Source: Clostridium sp. AM58-1XD (GTDB taxonomy: Bacteria; Bacillota; Clostridia; Lachnospirales; Lachnospiraceae). Taken from it: a DNA stretch of 21,424 nucleotides. The notes below the pieces were generated by a model that saw only the letters and a program-made list of their open reading frames with translations, had not been told where the DNA came from and ran no database searches. Both the position numbers and the translations under genes were made by a program. The stretch lies in assembly GCF_003464085.1 (NCBI RefSeq), contig NZ_QSDR01000049.1, forward strand, positions 1 to 21,424. The letters run 5' to 3'. Below, piece by piece: positions 14,413-21,424 of this stretch (the first letter of the stretch is position 1; every line of letters begins with the position of its first letter).

Positions 14413-15650
14413 GACAATCCTTCACCAGCTTTCTTCCGAACCTGCTCATACAGCGGCCGTTTGACCTTCTTTCTAGTGATTTCAACCAGATTCAGAGGCG
14501 TGATATCAACTACCGTGGTTTTTACATGATCCCTGCGACACAAATCTCTCAAAAATTTCATCAGCTCTTCTCTCTGTTTTTCTTCGTTCATATCGATGAA
14601 ATCTACAATAATAATCCCGGACAGATTTCTCAGTCTCGTCTGGCGGGCAATCTCCTCAGCAGCCTCCATATTGATCTTAAAAATCGTTTCTTCCGGAGTT
14701 TTTTTTCCGGCGTACTTGCCCGTATTGACATCGATAACCGTCAAGGCTTCCGTCGGCTCGATCACAAGATAGCCGCCCGATTTCAGCCATACCCTGGGAG
14801 AAAGTGCTTTTTCCAAAGCGCTCTCCAGGCTGTAGAGCTTGCCAAGAGGCAGCAGATCATCTTCGTAAAATTTCAATTTGTCCAGATCGTCCTTCTGGTT
14901 TTGGCTTAAGTATTCCTTTAAAGTCTCATACACAGTCCTGTTGTCCGTAATAATTTCACCTATTTCACCTGCATAGGAATCTCTCAGTGCAGCTGCATAA
15001 GCCGGATAGCTGCTGTCAAGGCGTGTATAACATGTCCGGTATCTGGCTCCCGCCAGAAGCTCTTCGTACTGGCGCTTTAATTCGGCCAGCTCTTCCAGCA
15101 AAGCCTCTTCTCCTGCGTCATATGCATTTGTTCTAACGATGACTCCGAAGCGTTCCGAAGCCCCCAGAATTTCTTCCTCCTGCATCTTTTCAATTTCTGG
15201 TTTTACGGCGGCCTTCCACCCGGAATCCGTAATTTTTGCAGAAAATCCAATAATATCCCTGCCTGCTGTGAGAACGCAGTACCGTCCTGTAAAATTAAGA
15301 TTGGATGAGAGAACAGGGGCTTTCGTTTTTACACTGTCCCGGGCTACCTGAACGATAATTTCATCGTCAACTTTCACCCGGGACACCTCTGCATTTTTGC
15401 AGCTGTTTCTGCCGTCAGCAAACAGGTGGATTCTGTTTTCCGTAAGGCTGTAATAACCAATTTTGCCGCCTTCGAATTCCACGAAGGCGGCTCCAATATT
15501 TTTAACTATATTCTTTACTTTTCCGATATAAATATGATTAAGAATGGAAGCGCCCTCTTTTTCTTCAGCCGAGAGCTGAATCACCCTTCCTCCTGCCAGC
15601 CAGGCAGTCAGAATTTTGTCGTCCAATTCCGTAATAATCAGCTTGTTCAT
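14409..15650 (-). CDS. rng: Ribonuclease E/G family endoribonuclease
   Basis: A 413-residue RNase G-type enzyme that cuts single-stranded RNA 5' of AU-rich sites. The N-terminal S1 domain is at about 35-105 (NHIYIGKVKNIVKNIGAAFV). The catalytic core has the metal-binding aspartates D307 (VIDVNTGKYAGK) and D350 (IIIVDFIDM), which correspond to D303 and D346 of E. coli RNase E. It stops soon after ITRKKVKRPLYEQV, so the CPxC zinc-link of the E. coli enzymes is absent, as in some short Firmicute forms. ATGA overlaps on both sides (with the DUF2344 gene and the esterase) point to one translationally coupled unit. Confidence 0.93.
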   Translation of the reverse strand: MNKLIITELDDKILTAWLAGGRVIQLSAEEKEGASILNHIYIGKVKNIVKNIGAAFVEFEGGKIGYYSLTENRIHLFADGRNSCKNAEVSRVKVDDEIIVQVARDSVKTKAPVLSSNLNFTGRYCVLTAGRDIIGFSAKITDSGWKAAVKPEIEKMQEEEILGASERFGVIVRTNAYDAGEEALLEELAELKRQYEELLAGARYRTCYTRLDSSYPAYAAALRDSYAGEIGEIITDNRTVYETLKEYLSQNQKDDLDKLKFYEDDLLPLGKLYSLESALEKALSPRVWLKSGGYLVIEPTEALTVIDVNTGKYAGKKTPEETIFKINMEAAEEIARQTRLRNLSGIIIVDFIDMNEEKQREELMKFLRDLCRRDHVKTTVVDITPLNLVEITRKKVKRPLYEQVRKKAGEGLS

Positions 15651-16381
15651 AATTCTTCCCCATAAGAATCCAGAGGCCTGCCGTCAGGACCATACACCTC
15701 TTCTCTCTGTATTTCAAATGTAAACGGTGTATATTCGTATCCTGTTTTTTCGCAGTATGCCTGAAGAAATAATTCCGGTTTCAGGTTATCTGCACTTCCT
15801 GCAGAAACCTTCATAAAGATAAGCGGCCTTCCCAATTCAACAAAGTTCAAAGGCGCCCTTTGATCAGATGAGTCTCTGACAACAGACAGCTCATAGACGA
15901 GCGGTTTGATATCCAGCTCCTTCTCTCCTTTTTTTGTCTTTTTTGTAATAATGATGGTATCCTGTTCGTAAAATGCCAGCAGGCCGTTAAAAAAGGCCTC
16001 CGGATCAGATGGTTCACGGTCTTTCCGGAATCCAATGGTATAATCGGCAGAATCTACGAAAGACATTGCATTTTTTGCATCATCCGGCAGAAGGCAGAAA
16101 CTTAAAATCTCAAATCCGTCCACCATTGCCTCATTGAGCCTTTTTACCATTTCTGCGGAGGAATCGGAGCTCTTTACCTCGATATCCAGATATTCGCCAT
16201 TGCTCGTAAGCCCCACTCCAAGCGGAGAAGCAAACGACATAATCTGATGCGGGCTGAATCCCTCACTGTAACGGATATCCACATCAGCGCGGCGCATAGC
16301 CTTCTGAAAATATCGCATCACATCCAGATGACCGATAAATTTCATGGTGCCCTGTTTTCTGAACTTAATTCTTATTTTCAA
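15647..16381 (-). CDS. DUF2344 (radical SAM-linked) protein
   Basis: A 244-residue protein of the DUF2344/TIGR03936 family, which is either fused to or encoded next to a radical SAM protein of the TIGR03960 type. Landmarks: KFRKQGTMKFIGHLDVMRYF at the start, IRYSEGFSPHQIMSFASPLG near 37, and LTSNGEYLDIEVK near 58. Function unknown; a role in RNA or protein modification is only inference. Best start is TTG 16381, eight bases after AGGAGG; the GTG at 16390 touches the ribosome binding site. It overlaps the radical SAM gene by 17 bp and rng by 4 bp. Confidence 0.9.
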   Translation of the reverse strand: MKIRIKFRKQGTMKFIGHLDVMRYFQKAMRRADVDIRYSEGFSPHQIMSFASPLGVGLTSNGEYLDIEVKSSDSSAEMVKRLNEAMVDGFEILSFCLLPDDAKNAMSFVDSADYTIGFRKDREPSDPEAFFNGLLAFYEQDTIIITKKTKKGEKELDIKPLVYELSVVRDSSDQRAPLNFVELGRPLIFMKVSAGSADNLKPELFLQAYCEKTGYEYTPFTFEIQREEVYGPDGRPLDSYGEEL

Positions 16382-18233
16382 AGCAGACACCTCCTTTAAA
16401 TTTCATGGCCCCGCAGGCGGAACATTTCTGACGGCAGTTGGGAGTTACATGTTCTGCGACCGCCTCATTCCATTCCCGTTTTAAAAATTCTTTCGATACG
16501 CCGGCATCGATGAAGTCCCAAGGAAAAACTTCATCCAGACTGCGTGTCCTTGTCGTATAAAAATCGACAGACAGTCCACATGTTTCAAACGCCTTCATCC
16601 ATATTTCATTGCGGAATGACTCTGACCAGGAGTCATAAAGAGCGCCGTTTTTATACGCCTCTTCTACTACACGTCCGACTTTTCTGTCGCCTCTGGCCAA
16701 AACGCCTTCCAGAACAGTCAGGTCTGCTTCATGCCAGTTGTATTTCAGGCTCTTGTAATTTTTCATCTCTTTAAATTTCTGTTTTACTACAGCTGCACGT
16801 TCCAAAAACTCTTCCTTGGTGCACATCCTTGCCCACTGGAACGGCGTGAACGGCTTTGGTACAAAAAATGAGGAACTGGCCACTACCTGTACACGGCCAT
16901 GCCTTTCCTCCTTCGGAATTTCATCGTAATAGGTTTCAGCCACTTTTTCAGACAAAAGGGCGATACCTTCCATATCTTCCACAGTTTCCGTTGGCAGGCC
17001 AAGCATAAAATAAAGTTTTACCCTGTTCCATCCGCCATGGAATGCATCGGCAGCTCCTTTCAGGATCACTTCTTCTGTAAGGCCCTTATTGATGACATCC
17101 CGAAGACGCTGAGACCCTGCTTCCGGAGCAAAGGTAAGGCTGCTCTTTTTCACATCCTGAACCTTACTCATAACGTCCAGGGAGAACGCATCAATTCGAA
17201 GAGACGGGAGGGAGATATTGACTCCCTTTCCATGGAATTCCTCCATCAGGAAATTTACCAGACCTTCCAGTTTCGTATAATCACTGGAACTTAAGGAACT
17301 GAGTGAAATTTCTTCGTGCCCCGTGCTCTTTAACATCTTATATGCATGGTCTTTCAGATAATCCAGACTGTGTTCACGCAGCGGACGGTATACACAGCCC
17401 GCCTGACAGAAACGACAGCCGCGGATGCAGCCGCGCATAATCTCCAGCACGACTCTGTCCTGAGTGATTTTTATAAATGGTACGATCGGCTTTTCGATGT
17501 AAGTGGCCTCATCCATGCTGACGACAAGCTCTTTTGTGACCGCTGGCTTTGCGTGGGAATTGATCGGATGAAAGCTTTCGATTGTACCGTCTTCTTTATA
17601 GGAGACTTCATAAAAAGAGGGGATATAAATACCTGGAATTTCAGCAGCCTTTTCCAGAAAATCGTGTCTGCTTCCGCCAAGACTCTTATTCTCTTTATAG
17701 CAGTCCATCAGCTGATAATAAACGGTTTCTCCTTCTCCGATATAGAACATATCAAAAAAGTCTGCCAAGGGCTCCGGATTATAGGCGCATGGACCACCGC
17801 CGATTACAATCGGGTCTTCTTCCGTTCTGTCACAGGCATGAAGCGGTATTTCGGACAATTCCAGCACCTGAAGAATATTTGTATAGCACATTTCATACTG
17901 CAGAGTAATTCCCAGAAAATCAAATGACCGGATCGGGTCCTGGCTCTCCAAGGCAAACAGGGCTATGTTCTTTTCCCTCATAATCCTGTCCAGATCCGTC
18001 CATGGGGAAAACACTCTTTCACAGTATACATCCTCTCTTCTGTTAAACATATCGTATAGAATCTGCATCCCCAGATGTGACATGCCGATCTCATAAACGT
18101 CCGGGAAACACATGGCAAACCTTATATCGACTTTGGAAGGGTCTTTTTTTACCATGTTGACCTCGCCCCCGATATAGCGGGCAGGTTGCTGAATTGATAG
18201 CAATATTTCATCAGTTAGTGCTAATTTTTTCAT
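16365..18233 (-). CDS. Radical SAM protein, TIGR03960 type, B12-binding-like N-terminus
   Basis: A 622-residue radical SAM enzyme. The N-terminal part (about 30-190: RFAMCFPDVYEIGMSHLGMQ, PIVIGGGPCAYNPEPLADFF) resembles a cobalamin-binding-type domain. The 4Fe-4S cluster motif is C269-x3-C273-x2-C276 (RGCIRGCRFCQAG), followed by SLSSLSSSDY and a typical TIM-barrel (LPSLRIDAFS, FAPEAGSQRLRDVINK). A C-terminal cysteine group (C600, C604, C607, C617) may hold a second metal centre. Substrate unknown. First gene of a unit with DUF2344, rng and the esterase. No strong promoter was identified upstream. Confidence 0.92.
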   Translation of the reverse strand: MKKLALTDEILLSIQQPARYIGGEVNMVKKDPSKVDIRFAMCFPDVYEIGMSHLGMQILYDMFNRREDVYCERVFSPWTDLDRIMREKNIALFALESQDPIRSFDFLGITLQYEMCYTNILQVLELSEIPLHACDRTEEDPIVIGGGPCAYNPEPLADFFDMFYIGEGETVYYQLMDCYKENKSLGGSRHDFLEKAAEIPGIYIPSFYEVSYKEDGTIESFHPINSHAKPAVTKELVVSMDEATYIEKPIVPFIKITQDRVVLEIMRGCIRGCRFCQAGCVYRPLREHSLDYLKDHAYKMLKSTGHEEISLSSLSSSDYTKLEGLVNFLMEEFHGKGVNISLPSLRIDAFSLDVMSKVQDVKKSSLTFAPEAGSQRLRDVINKGLTEEVILKGAADAFHGGWNRVKLYFMLGLPTETVEDMEGIALLSEKVAETYYDEIPKEERHGRVQVVASSSFFVPKPFTPFQWARMCTKEEFLERAAVVKQKFKEMKNYKSLKYNWHEADLTVLEGVLARGDRKVGRVVEEAYKNGALYDSWSESFRNEIWMKAFETCGLSVDFYTTRTRSLDEVFPWDFIDAGVSKEFLKREWNEAVAEHVTPNCRQKCSACGAMKFKGGVCFENKN

Positions 18234-18462
18234 GTTTTACGCTCTCTTTATTTGTTAATATTGCACAGTTTTTTACTATTCACCTGAGGTGGTATTTTAG
18301 GTCTTTTTAGAGGTAAAAACCGTACTGGTTTGCACCATAAAATCCTCTTTTTCAGCTGAAAAAAATGATGTTTTTATAAATTTTCAACAGATTTCTTTTT
18401 TTCAACTATTTGGTACGATATAACACATTCAAATACTCTGCATAATTATAAGGTATTTTCCG

Positions 18463-18630
18463 TTACATTTCAATAGCAATTATCTGCGCAGCCATCTTGG
18501 AAATTACCGAAGTAATGAAATCAAAATCTACAGTGATATCTACGATATTACATTTATCCCCAGGCGACCCGGGAAGCATGCTGTCAATGAATGATGTCCA
18601 AAGAAGATTGTACATTTTTTGTTGAACCAT
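18463..18630 (-). pseudogene. 55-residue reading frame, probable gene remnant
   Basis: Begins MVQQKMYNLLWTSFIDSML and ends SVISKMAAQIIAIEM. It is open for ten more codons before the ATG (YTDTATFTYHAV), has no ribosome binding site and reads like a protein interior rather than random sequence. Family not recognised. Confidence 0.35.
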
Positions 18631-18896
18631 CACTGCGTGGTACGTAAATGTTGCGGTATCAGTGTATCAGGTATTCCCGAAGGTCAAACTAAGACTGTTT
18701 TGTTTTTTATAGAAGAATTAATTTTTTCTTAAACAAAACCGGTTGTTCTCCGTAAGCCTCGTAAGCTTCTTCCTCAGAAGAATACCCCCCTGTTTCATTT
18801 TTTTAATGCTCCTCCATGATGGAACATCCACAATTAAGCAACCTTAGTGTATCATATTTATGTAGAATACTCCACCTCGATCTCGTATTAATTTTC

Positions 18897-19046
18897 TTCC
18901 CTGAAATGAAAAAGTAAATTCCACTTTCCTTTTGCCCCGTGGAGTTTACTTCTGCACAGTTGATATTTACTCTTTCATACAGACGTGATATGTTTATCGT
19001 TCCTTCTGACAGCAGTAAAGGAGATTTTGTTACAGATGATTTCGCT
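18897..19046 (-). repeat. Right copy of the dispersed inverted repeat
   Basis: Reverse-complement match to 1-150, better preserved. It contains the C-terminal part and stop of a small frame (18993-19088) and the hairpin at 18914-18949 with its T run. The homology covers both coding end and downstream hairpin, so the repeated unit is a gene with its terminator. Confidence 0.7.
18909..18949 (-). terminator. Terminator-like hairpin in the right repeat copy
   Basis: On the minus strand GTAAACTCCAC (18949-18939) pairs with GTGGAATTTAC (18924-18914), 10 of 11 positions, 14-nt loop, followed by TTTTT (18913-18909). Confidence 0.6.
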
Positions 19047-19088
19047 TGTCCTGGCAGCCGTTTCCAAGATCATATACTTAAATGCCAT
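18993..19088 (-). CDS. Small 31-residue frame shared with the left repeat
   Basis: Reads MAFKYMILETAARTSEIICN and ends ISLYCCQKER. Its C-terminus is preserved in the copy at 1-55, which implies that the peptide was under selection or that both are recent copies. ATG 19088 lacks a ribosome binding site. A better-placed ATG at 19110, behind TAGGAG, reads MKLVDNR and then goes out of frame, so a one-base insertion may have separated the start from the body. Function unknown. Confidence 0.4.
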
Positions 19089-19124
19089 TTCGATTGTCTA
19101 CTAACTTCATAATCTTTTCTCCTA

Positions 19125-19271
19125 TCATTGTACTCTTCCACTGGCATACTGCTCGCTTAATCTCTGATACTGGCTCAAGGTCAGCTCGCGGACATCCTTA
19201 CTGTGGAATAACTTCCCGAATTCACTGACCGGCGCACAGCTTGCTGCGGACGCATCTTCGATCTCCAGCAT
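19125..19271 (-). pseudogene. 48-residue reading frame, probable gene remnant
   Basis: Starts MLEIEDASAASCAPVSEFGK and ends with LTLSQYQRLSEQYASGRVQ. The frame is open back to 19346 without a start, so it looks like the C-terminus of a longer protein. It ends 15 bases before the ATG at 19110, suggesting that both belonged to one operon. Not recognised. Confidence 0.35.
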
Positions 19272-19414
19272 AGTTTGGTGAAATTTACAAGCACTTTTTT
19301 GCGCCTGCAGATTTTTTGTGCTGCTTATTGAGTCAAACCAGCCCCTTTATAAACGAAATTTTCCAGATTAATCATGGTACTGATTACTTCAGGCAGCCGG
19401 ATATGAAGCGCAGA

Positions 19415-19557
19415 TTTAAAGAGAGGATAATAACACCACTGTGCTGCATACCCTCTCTTAATGGCTGATTTTAGTGTTGTATGTCAACGACCAGCCTCCG
19501 GCTAGTAAGCATATCGGGTTTTAGTGTTACCACACTAGAAAAGCACGCTTTTCTTCT
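19415..19557 (-). ncRNA. Candidate structured RNA: five successive hairpins
   Basis: In minus-strand order: AGAAAAGC/GCTTTTCT (19554-19537), TAGTGT/ACACTA (19537-19522), AGCC/GGCT with 3-nt loop (19503-19493), GTTG/CAAC (19488-19476), and TTAAGAGAGG with CCTCTCTTTAA (19461-19417, one bulge). A good promoter would start transcription at about the first hairpin. No protein-coding pattern fits; the open frame across it (19662-19471) is interrupted in character by these palindromes. It could equally be the end of a decayed mobile element. Confidence 0.35.
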
Positions 19558-19563
19558 AATACT

Positions 19564-19592
19564 ATTAAACGCAAATACATTTTTTATATCAA
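19564..19592 (-). promoter_or_regulatory. Minus-strand promoter ahead of the hairpin row
   Basis: TTGATA (19592-19587), 17-bp spacer, TTTAAT (19569-19564); each hexamer differs from consensus at one position. Confidence 0.5.
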
Positions 19593-19700
19593 TATTTTTC
19601 TTTAGGCAGACTGGTATTGCCAGACACCGGACGTTTTTATAAGACATGGTTTTTACCATCACGTTTTCCGCAGGTTCCGCAATATAAACCGCAATATTTC

Positions 19701-19729
19701 TTGTAAATTTTCTGTTGAAATGCTATAAT
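19701..19729 (+). promoter_or_regulatory. Promoter for the large surface protein
   Basis: TTGTAA (19701-19706), 17-bp spacer, TATAAT (19724-19729) preceded by TGC (extended -10). The predicted start near 19736 leaves a leader of about 200 nt. Confidence 0.65.
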
Positions 19730-19735
19730 CGAAGC

Positions 19736-19936
19736 AAATATGGAATGCGAACGCGTTGAAAAACGTGCTCGCATTTCGCCGTTTATGGGAAGATGAACAA
19801 ATCTGTTCATCTTCGCGGAACCGGACAATAAATATCTAAAGGGGTTGACGCAGTACAGGCATCTGTTTGCCCGTTTCCGGAGAGAACCGGGTATAGGCGG
19901 ATGCGCCGAGCAAACGGAAAAGGAGGAAGGATTAAG
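19736..19936 (+). promoter_or_regulatory. Structured 5' leader of the surface protein gene
   Basis: Three structures are visible. (1) 19744-19775: a 7-bp stem, one mismatch and six more pairs closed by a GAAA tetraloop. (2) 19789-19814: GAAGATGAAC/GTTCATCTTC, ten perfect pairs, no T run. (3) 19863-19917: an eight-bp closing stem (CTGTTTGC with GCAAACGG) enclosing two small hairpins (CCGG/CCGG at 19877-19890 and GGCG/CGCC at 19896-19907), a three-way junction directly before the AAAAGGAGGAAGG ribosome binding site. I do not recognise a known riboswitch class. Confidence 0.5.
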
Positions 19937-21424
19937 ATGATGAAAAAGAAACGAATCGGGGCGCTGCTCCTGTCCGTTATGCTGGCAGTGACCCAGCTCC
20001 CGGCGGTGGCGATGGCGGAGAATTATGTGCCGGAGGACGGGAGTATCGCGTCCTTTACTGCGCTTCCCAGCGATGTTGCAGAGCAGACTGTGACCGTAGG
20101 GACAGCTTATGAGGATTTGGTTCTGCCGGACAAGGTGGAGGCAAACATCTGCCATGTCACAGAGGACATGATAATTCCTGACGAGGACGAGTTTGAGGAA
20201 GAAATCGGCGGCGCATCCACAGCCAGTCCCAGCGATGCGGGCAAAAGCACGACGGGAAATGAAGCGGGGCATAAAACGGACAGCGAAAAAACCACTTCGA
20301 CCGTCACCACGACCAGGTCGGAAATCTTCGTGACCTGGGACAGCGACCCGGCCTATGACGGCGGCGTGACAGGCAGCTATGTATTCACGCCCGACGTGGG
20401 CGGCTATGTTCTTGCGGACGGTGCGAAGCTTCCGCGAATCACCGTGACGGTTTCGGCGGATACCGTGGAAAATCCCGCAGAGAGCCCAAACGGAAAGCCA
20501 ACCGGGGAACCGCTCCCCTGTGCCTTGACCGAGGGCTGCACCCTTCCCGACGGGCATGAAGGCGAGTGCGTCCCGGCTTCCCCGGCGGACGACGCGCTTA
20601 TAAAAACCGTCACCGGCTGGACATTTGTGGACGATGAAAACCTGACCGAGGGCGGGCTGGCTCTGCCCGGCGTGAGCATGGACAATCAGGCGGATTTTGA
20701 CACGATGGTTTCCATGCTGCCCACACAGATCAGCGCGGAGATTGAGGAAACGGGAAACCTGGAAACACTGGACATCACCGGCTGGAGCTGTGACGAATAC
20801 AGGCAGGATGCCGACGGCAATTGGCCGCTGACAGGGGACTACACCTTCACGGCGGCAATCCCGGACGGCTATGCCTGCAATCCGCTTCCAACCGTCAGGG
20901 TGACGCTGGGCGGTGCAAACCTGTTTGAGACTAACCATACGATAACAGAGGGCGGCTTGACGGTGGCTGCCAGCGAAGGAGGCGAAATCACCTACACGGA
21001 CGGCAGCGGCTTTTTGCTGACGAAGGACGGCGCCTACACCATCTCCGGCAAATGGAGCGGAACACTGACGGGCGCTGATAGGCACAATCCAAAGACTGTT
21101 ATTACGGTACAGAGCGGCGTGAAAGCCAAAATCACGCTGAATGGAACAAGCATCACAAGCCGCACTTCCGACACCGGCGCTTTTGACATGACGGGCGCAA
21201 CCGTTAATTTAATCCTATCCGCTGGCAGCACAAACAGCCTGGAAAGCGGGAATGCCAGGGCCGGGCTGCAAGTCCCGAATGGGTCGAAGCTAACCATTGA
21301 CGGCGACGGCATTCTGAATATCATCGGAGGCATCTACGGCGCGGGCATCGGCGGCGGATTCTCAGACTCAGGCGGCAGCATTATCATCACCGGCGGCACG
21401 GTTAAGGCCCAAGGCAACGTGGGC
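19937..21424 (+). CDS. Large secreted surface protein, 5' part only
   Basis: Open for 496 codons to the window edge. A signal peptide is clear: basic MMKKKRIG, hydrophobic ALLLSVMLAVTQLPAVAMA, probable cleavage before ENYVPED. Residues about 38-175 look like an Ig-like or bacterial repeat unit (LPDKVEANICHV ... EIFVTWDSDPAYDG ... GSYVFTPDVGGYVL) split by a Ser/Thr-rich acidic insert. A Cys block CALTEGCTLPDGHEGECV follows near 197, then a second such unit. From about 335 it resembles the beta-helix/carbohydrate-binding region of Lachnospiraceae surface proteins (VITVQSGVKAKITLNGTSI, GAGIGGGFSDSGGSIIITGG). Probably a cell-wall adhesin or glycan-binding protein; the C-terminus with any anchor is outside. 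Codon use is far more GC-rich than its neighbours, suggesting transfer. Confidence 0.88.
   Translation, partial: MMKKKRIGALLLSVMLAVTQLPAVAMAENYVPEDGSIASFTALPSDVAEQTVTVGTAYEDLVLPDKVEANICHVTEDMIIPDEDEFEEEIGGASTASPSDAGKSTTGNEAGHKTDSEKTTSTVTTTRSEIFVTWDSDPAYDGGVTGSYVFTPDVGGYVLADGAKLPRITVTVSADTVENPAESPNGKPTGEPLPCALTEGCTLPDGHEGECVPASPADDALIKTVTGWTFVDDENLTEGGLALPGVSMDNQADFDTMVSMLPTQISAEIEETGNLETLDITGWSCDEYRQDADGNWPLTGDYTFTAAIPDGYACNPLPTVRVTLGGANLFETNHTITEGGLTVAASEGGEITYTDGSGFLLTKDGAYTISGKWSGTLTGADRHNPKTVITVQSGVKAKITLNGTSITSRTSDTGAFDMTGATVNLILSAGSTNSLESGNARAGLQVPNGSKLTIDGDGILNIIGGIYGAGIGGGFSDSGGSIIITGGTVKAQGNVG

Larger units (their letters stand above)
18234..19936. other. 1.7-kb gene-poor region with decayed elements
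   Basis: No intact gene longer than about 60 codons is convincing. From left to right: AT-rich upstream region of the radical SAM gene; a 55-codon minus-strand frame (18463-18630); a short frame near 18717-18800 on the minus strand reading GGYSSEEEAYEAYGEQ; the right copy of the dispersed repeat (18897-19046) with a terminator-like hairpin; two short minus-strand frames (18993-19088, 19125-19271); a row of five hairpins (19417-19554) behind a minus promoter; and a plus-strand promoter with structured leader (19701-19936). The pattern suggests repeated insertion and decay of mobile or accessory genes. Confidence 0.6.

Noticed and set aside
19471..19662. 63-codon minus-strand frame
   Set aside because: It spans the promoter and hairpins of the RNA candidate, has no ribosome binding site and no protein-like pattern.
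19789..19814. Perfect 10-bp hairpin as a terminator
   Set aside because: No T run follows it; GCGGAACC comes next, so it is treated as part of the leader structure.
19637..21085. 482-codon open frame on the minus strand
   Set aside because: It is antisense to the signal-peptide-bearing surface protein. Its composition (Arg/His/Cys-rich, no family) is what GC-rich antisense frames give, and it has no ribosome binding site.

Overview
The window looks like chromosome from a low-to-moderate GC Gram-positive anaerobe, most likely class Clostridia and probably a Lachnospiraceae-type gut bacterium. This rests on gene content (L21-Prp-L27-Obg cluster, the Prp-cleaved N-terminus of L27, a divergent lexA/yneA pair with Gram-positive SOS boxes, a DUF4317 protein, a twin radical SAM/DUF2344 pair ahead of RNase G) and on AAGGAGG-type ribosome binding sites and consensus sigma-A promoters. 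The species assignment is inference.

Layout. 1-150 is one copy of a decayed element whose second, inverted copy lies at 18897-19046. 246-650 encodes a small Cys-rich protein with a fresh 45-bp in-frame tandem duplication. 1000-1620 is a short DUF4317 protein. 2161-2883 is a TtcA-like PP-loop ATPase. 2986-4349 is a tyrosine recombinase followed by a small disordered protein. 4501-5984 (minus) is a regulator with two GntR-type winged helices and an apparently frameshifted tail. 6252-7387 is the SOS module: yneA-like LysM gene and lexA transcribed divergently around four LexA boxes.

7551-18233 is almost entirely minus strand. Reading in the direction of transcription it holds: radical SAM protein, DUF2344 protein, RNase E/G, a frameshifted esterase, then (after a plus-strand DUF2812 pair at 12273-13615) rplU, prp, rpmA, obgE, yhbY, nadD, yqeK and rsfS. 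This is a ribosome-biogenesis and NAD-synthesis neighbourhood: L21 and L27 are subunit proteins, Prp trims L27, Obg, YhbY and RsfS act on ribosomal subunits, NadD makes NaAD and YqeK degrades Ap4A. The esterase and the DUF2812 pair interrupt what is often a continuous gene string.

18234-19936 has no convincing intact gene. It contains remnants of small minus-strand genes, the second copy of the left-edge repeat, a run of five consecutive hairpins behind a good minus-strand promoter, and then a plus-strand promoter with a strongly structured leader of about 200 nt. That leader feeds a GC-rich reading frame starting at 19937 that runs off the window: a secreted, repeat-rich surface protein with composition clearly unlike its neighbours.

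Three separate loci (GntR regulator, esterase, DUF2812 pair) each look like one ancestral reading frame broken by a single-base deletion, so either pseudogene formation or sequence error is at work. No tRNA, rRNA or CRISPR array was seen.
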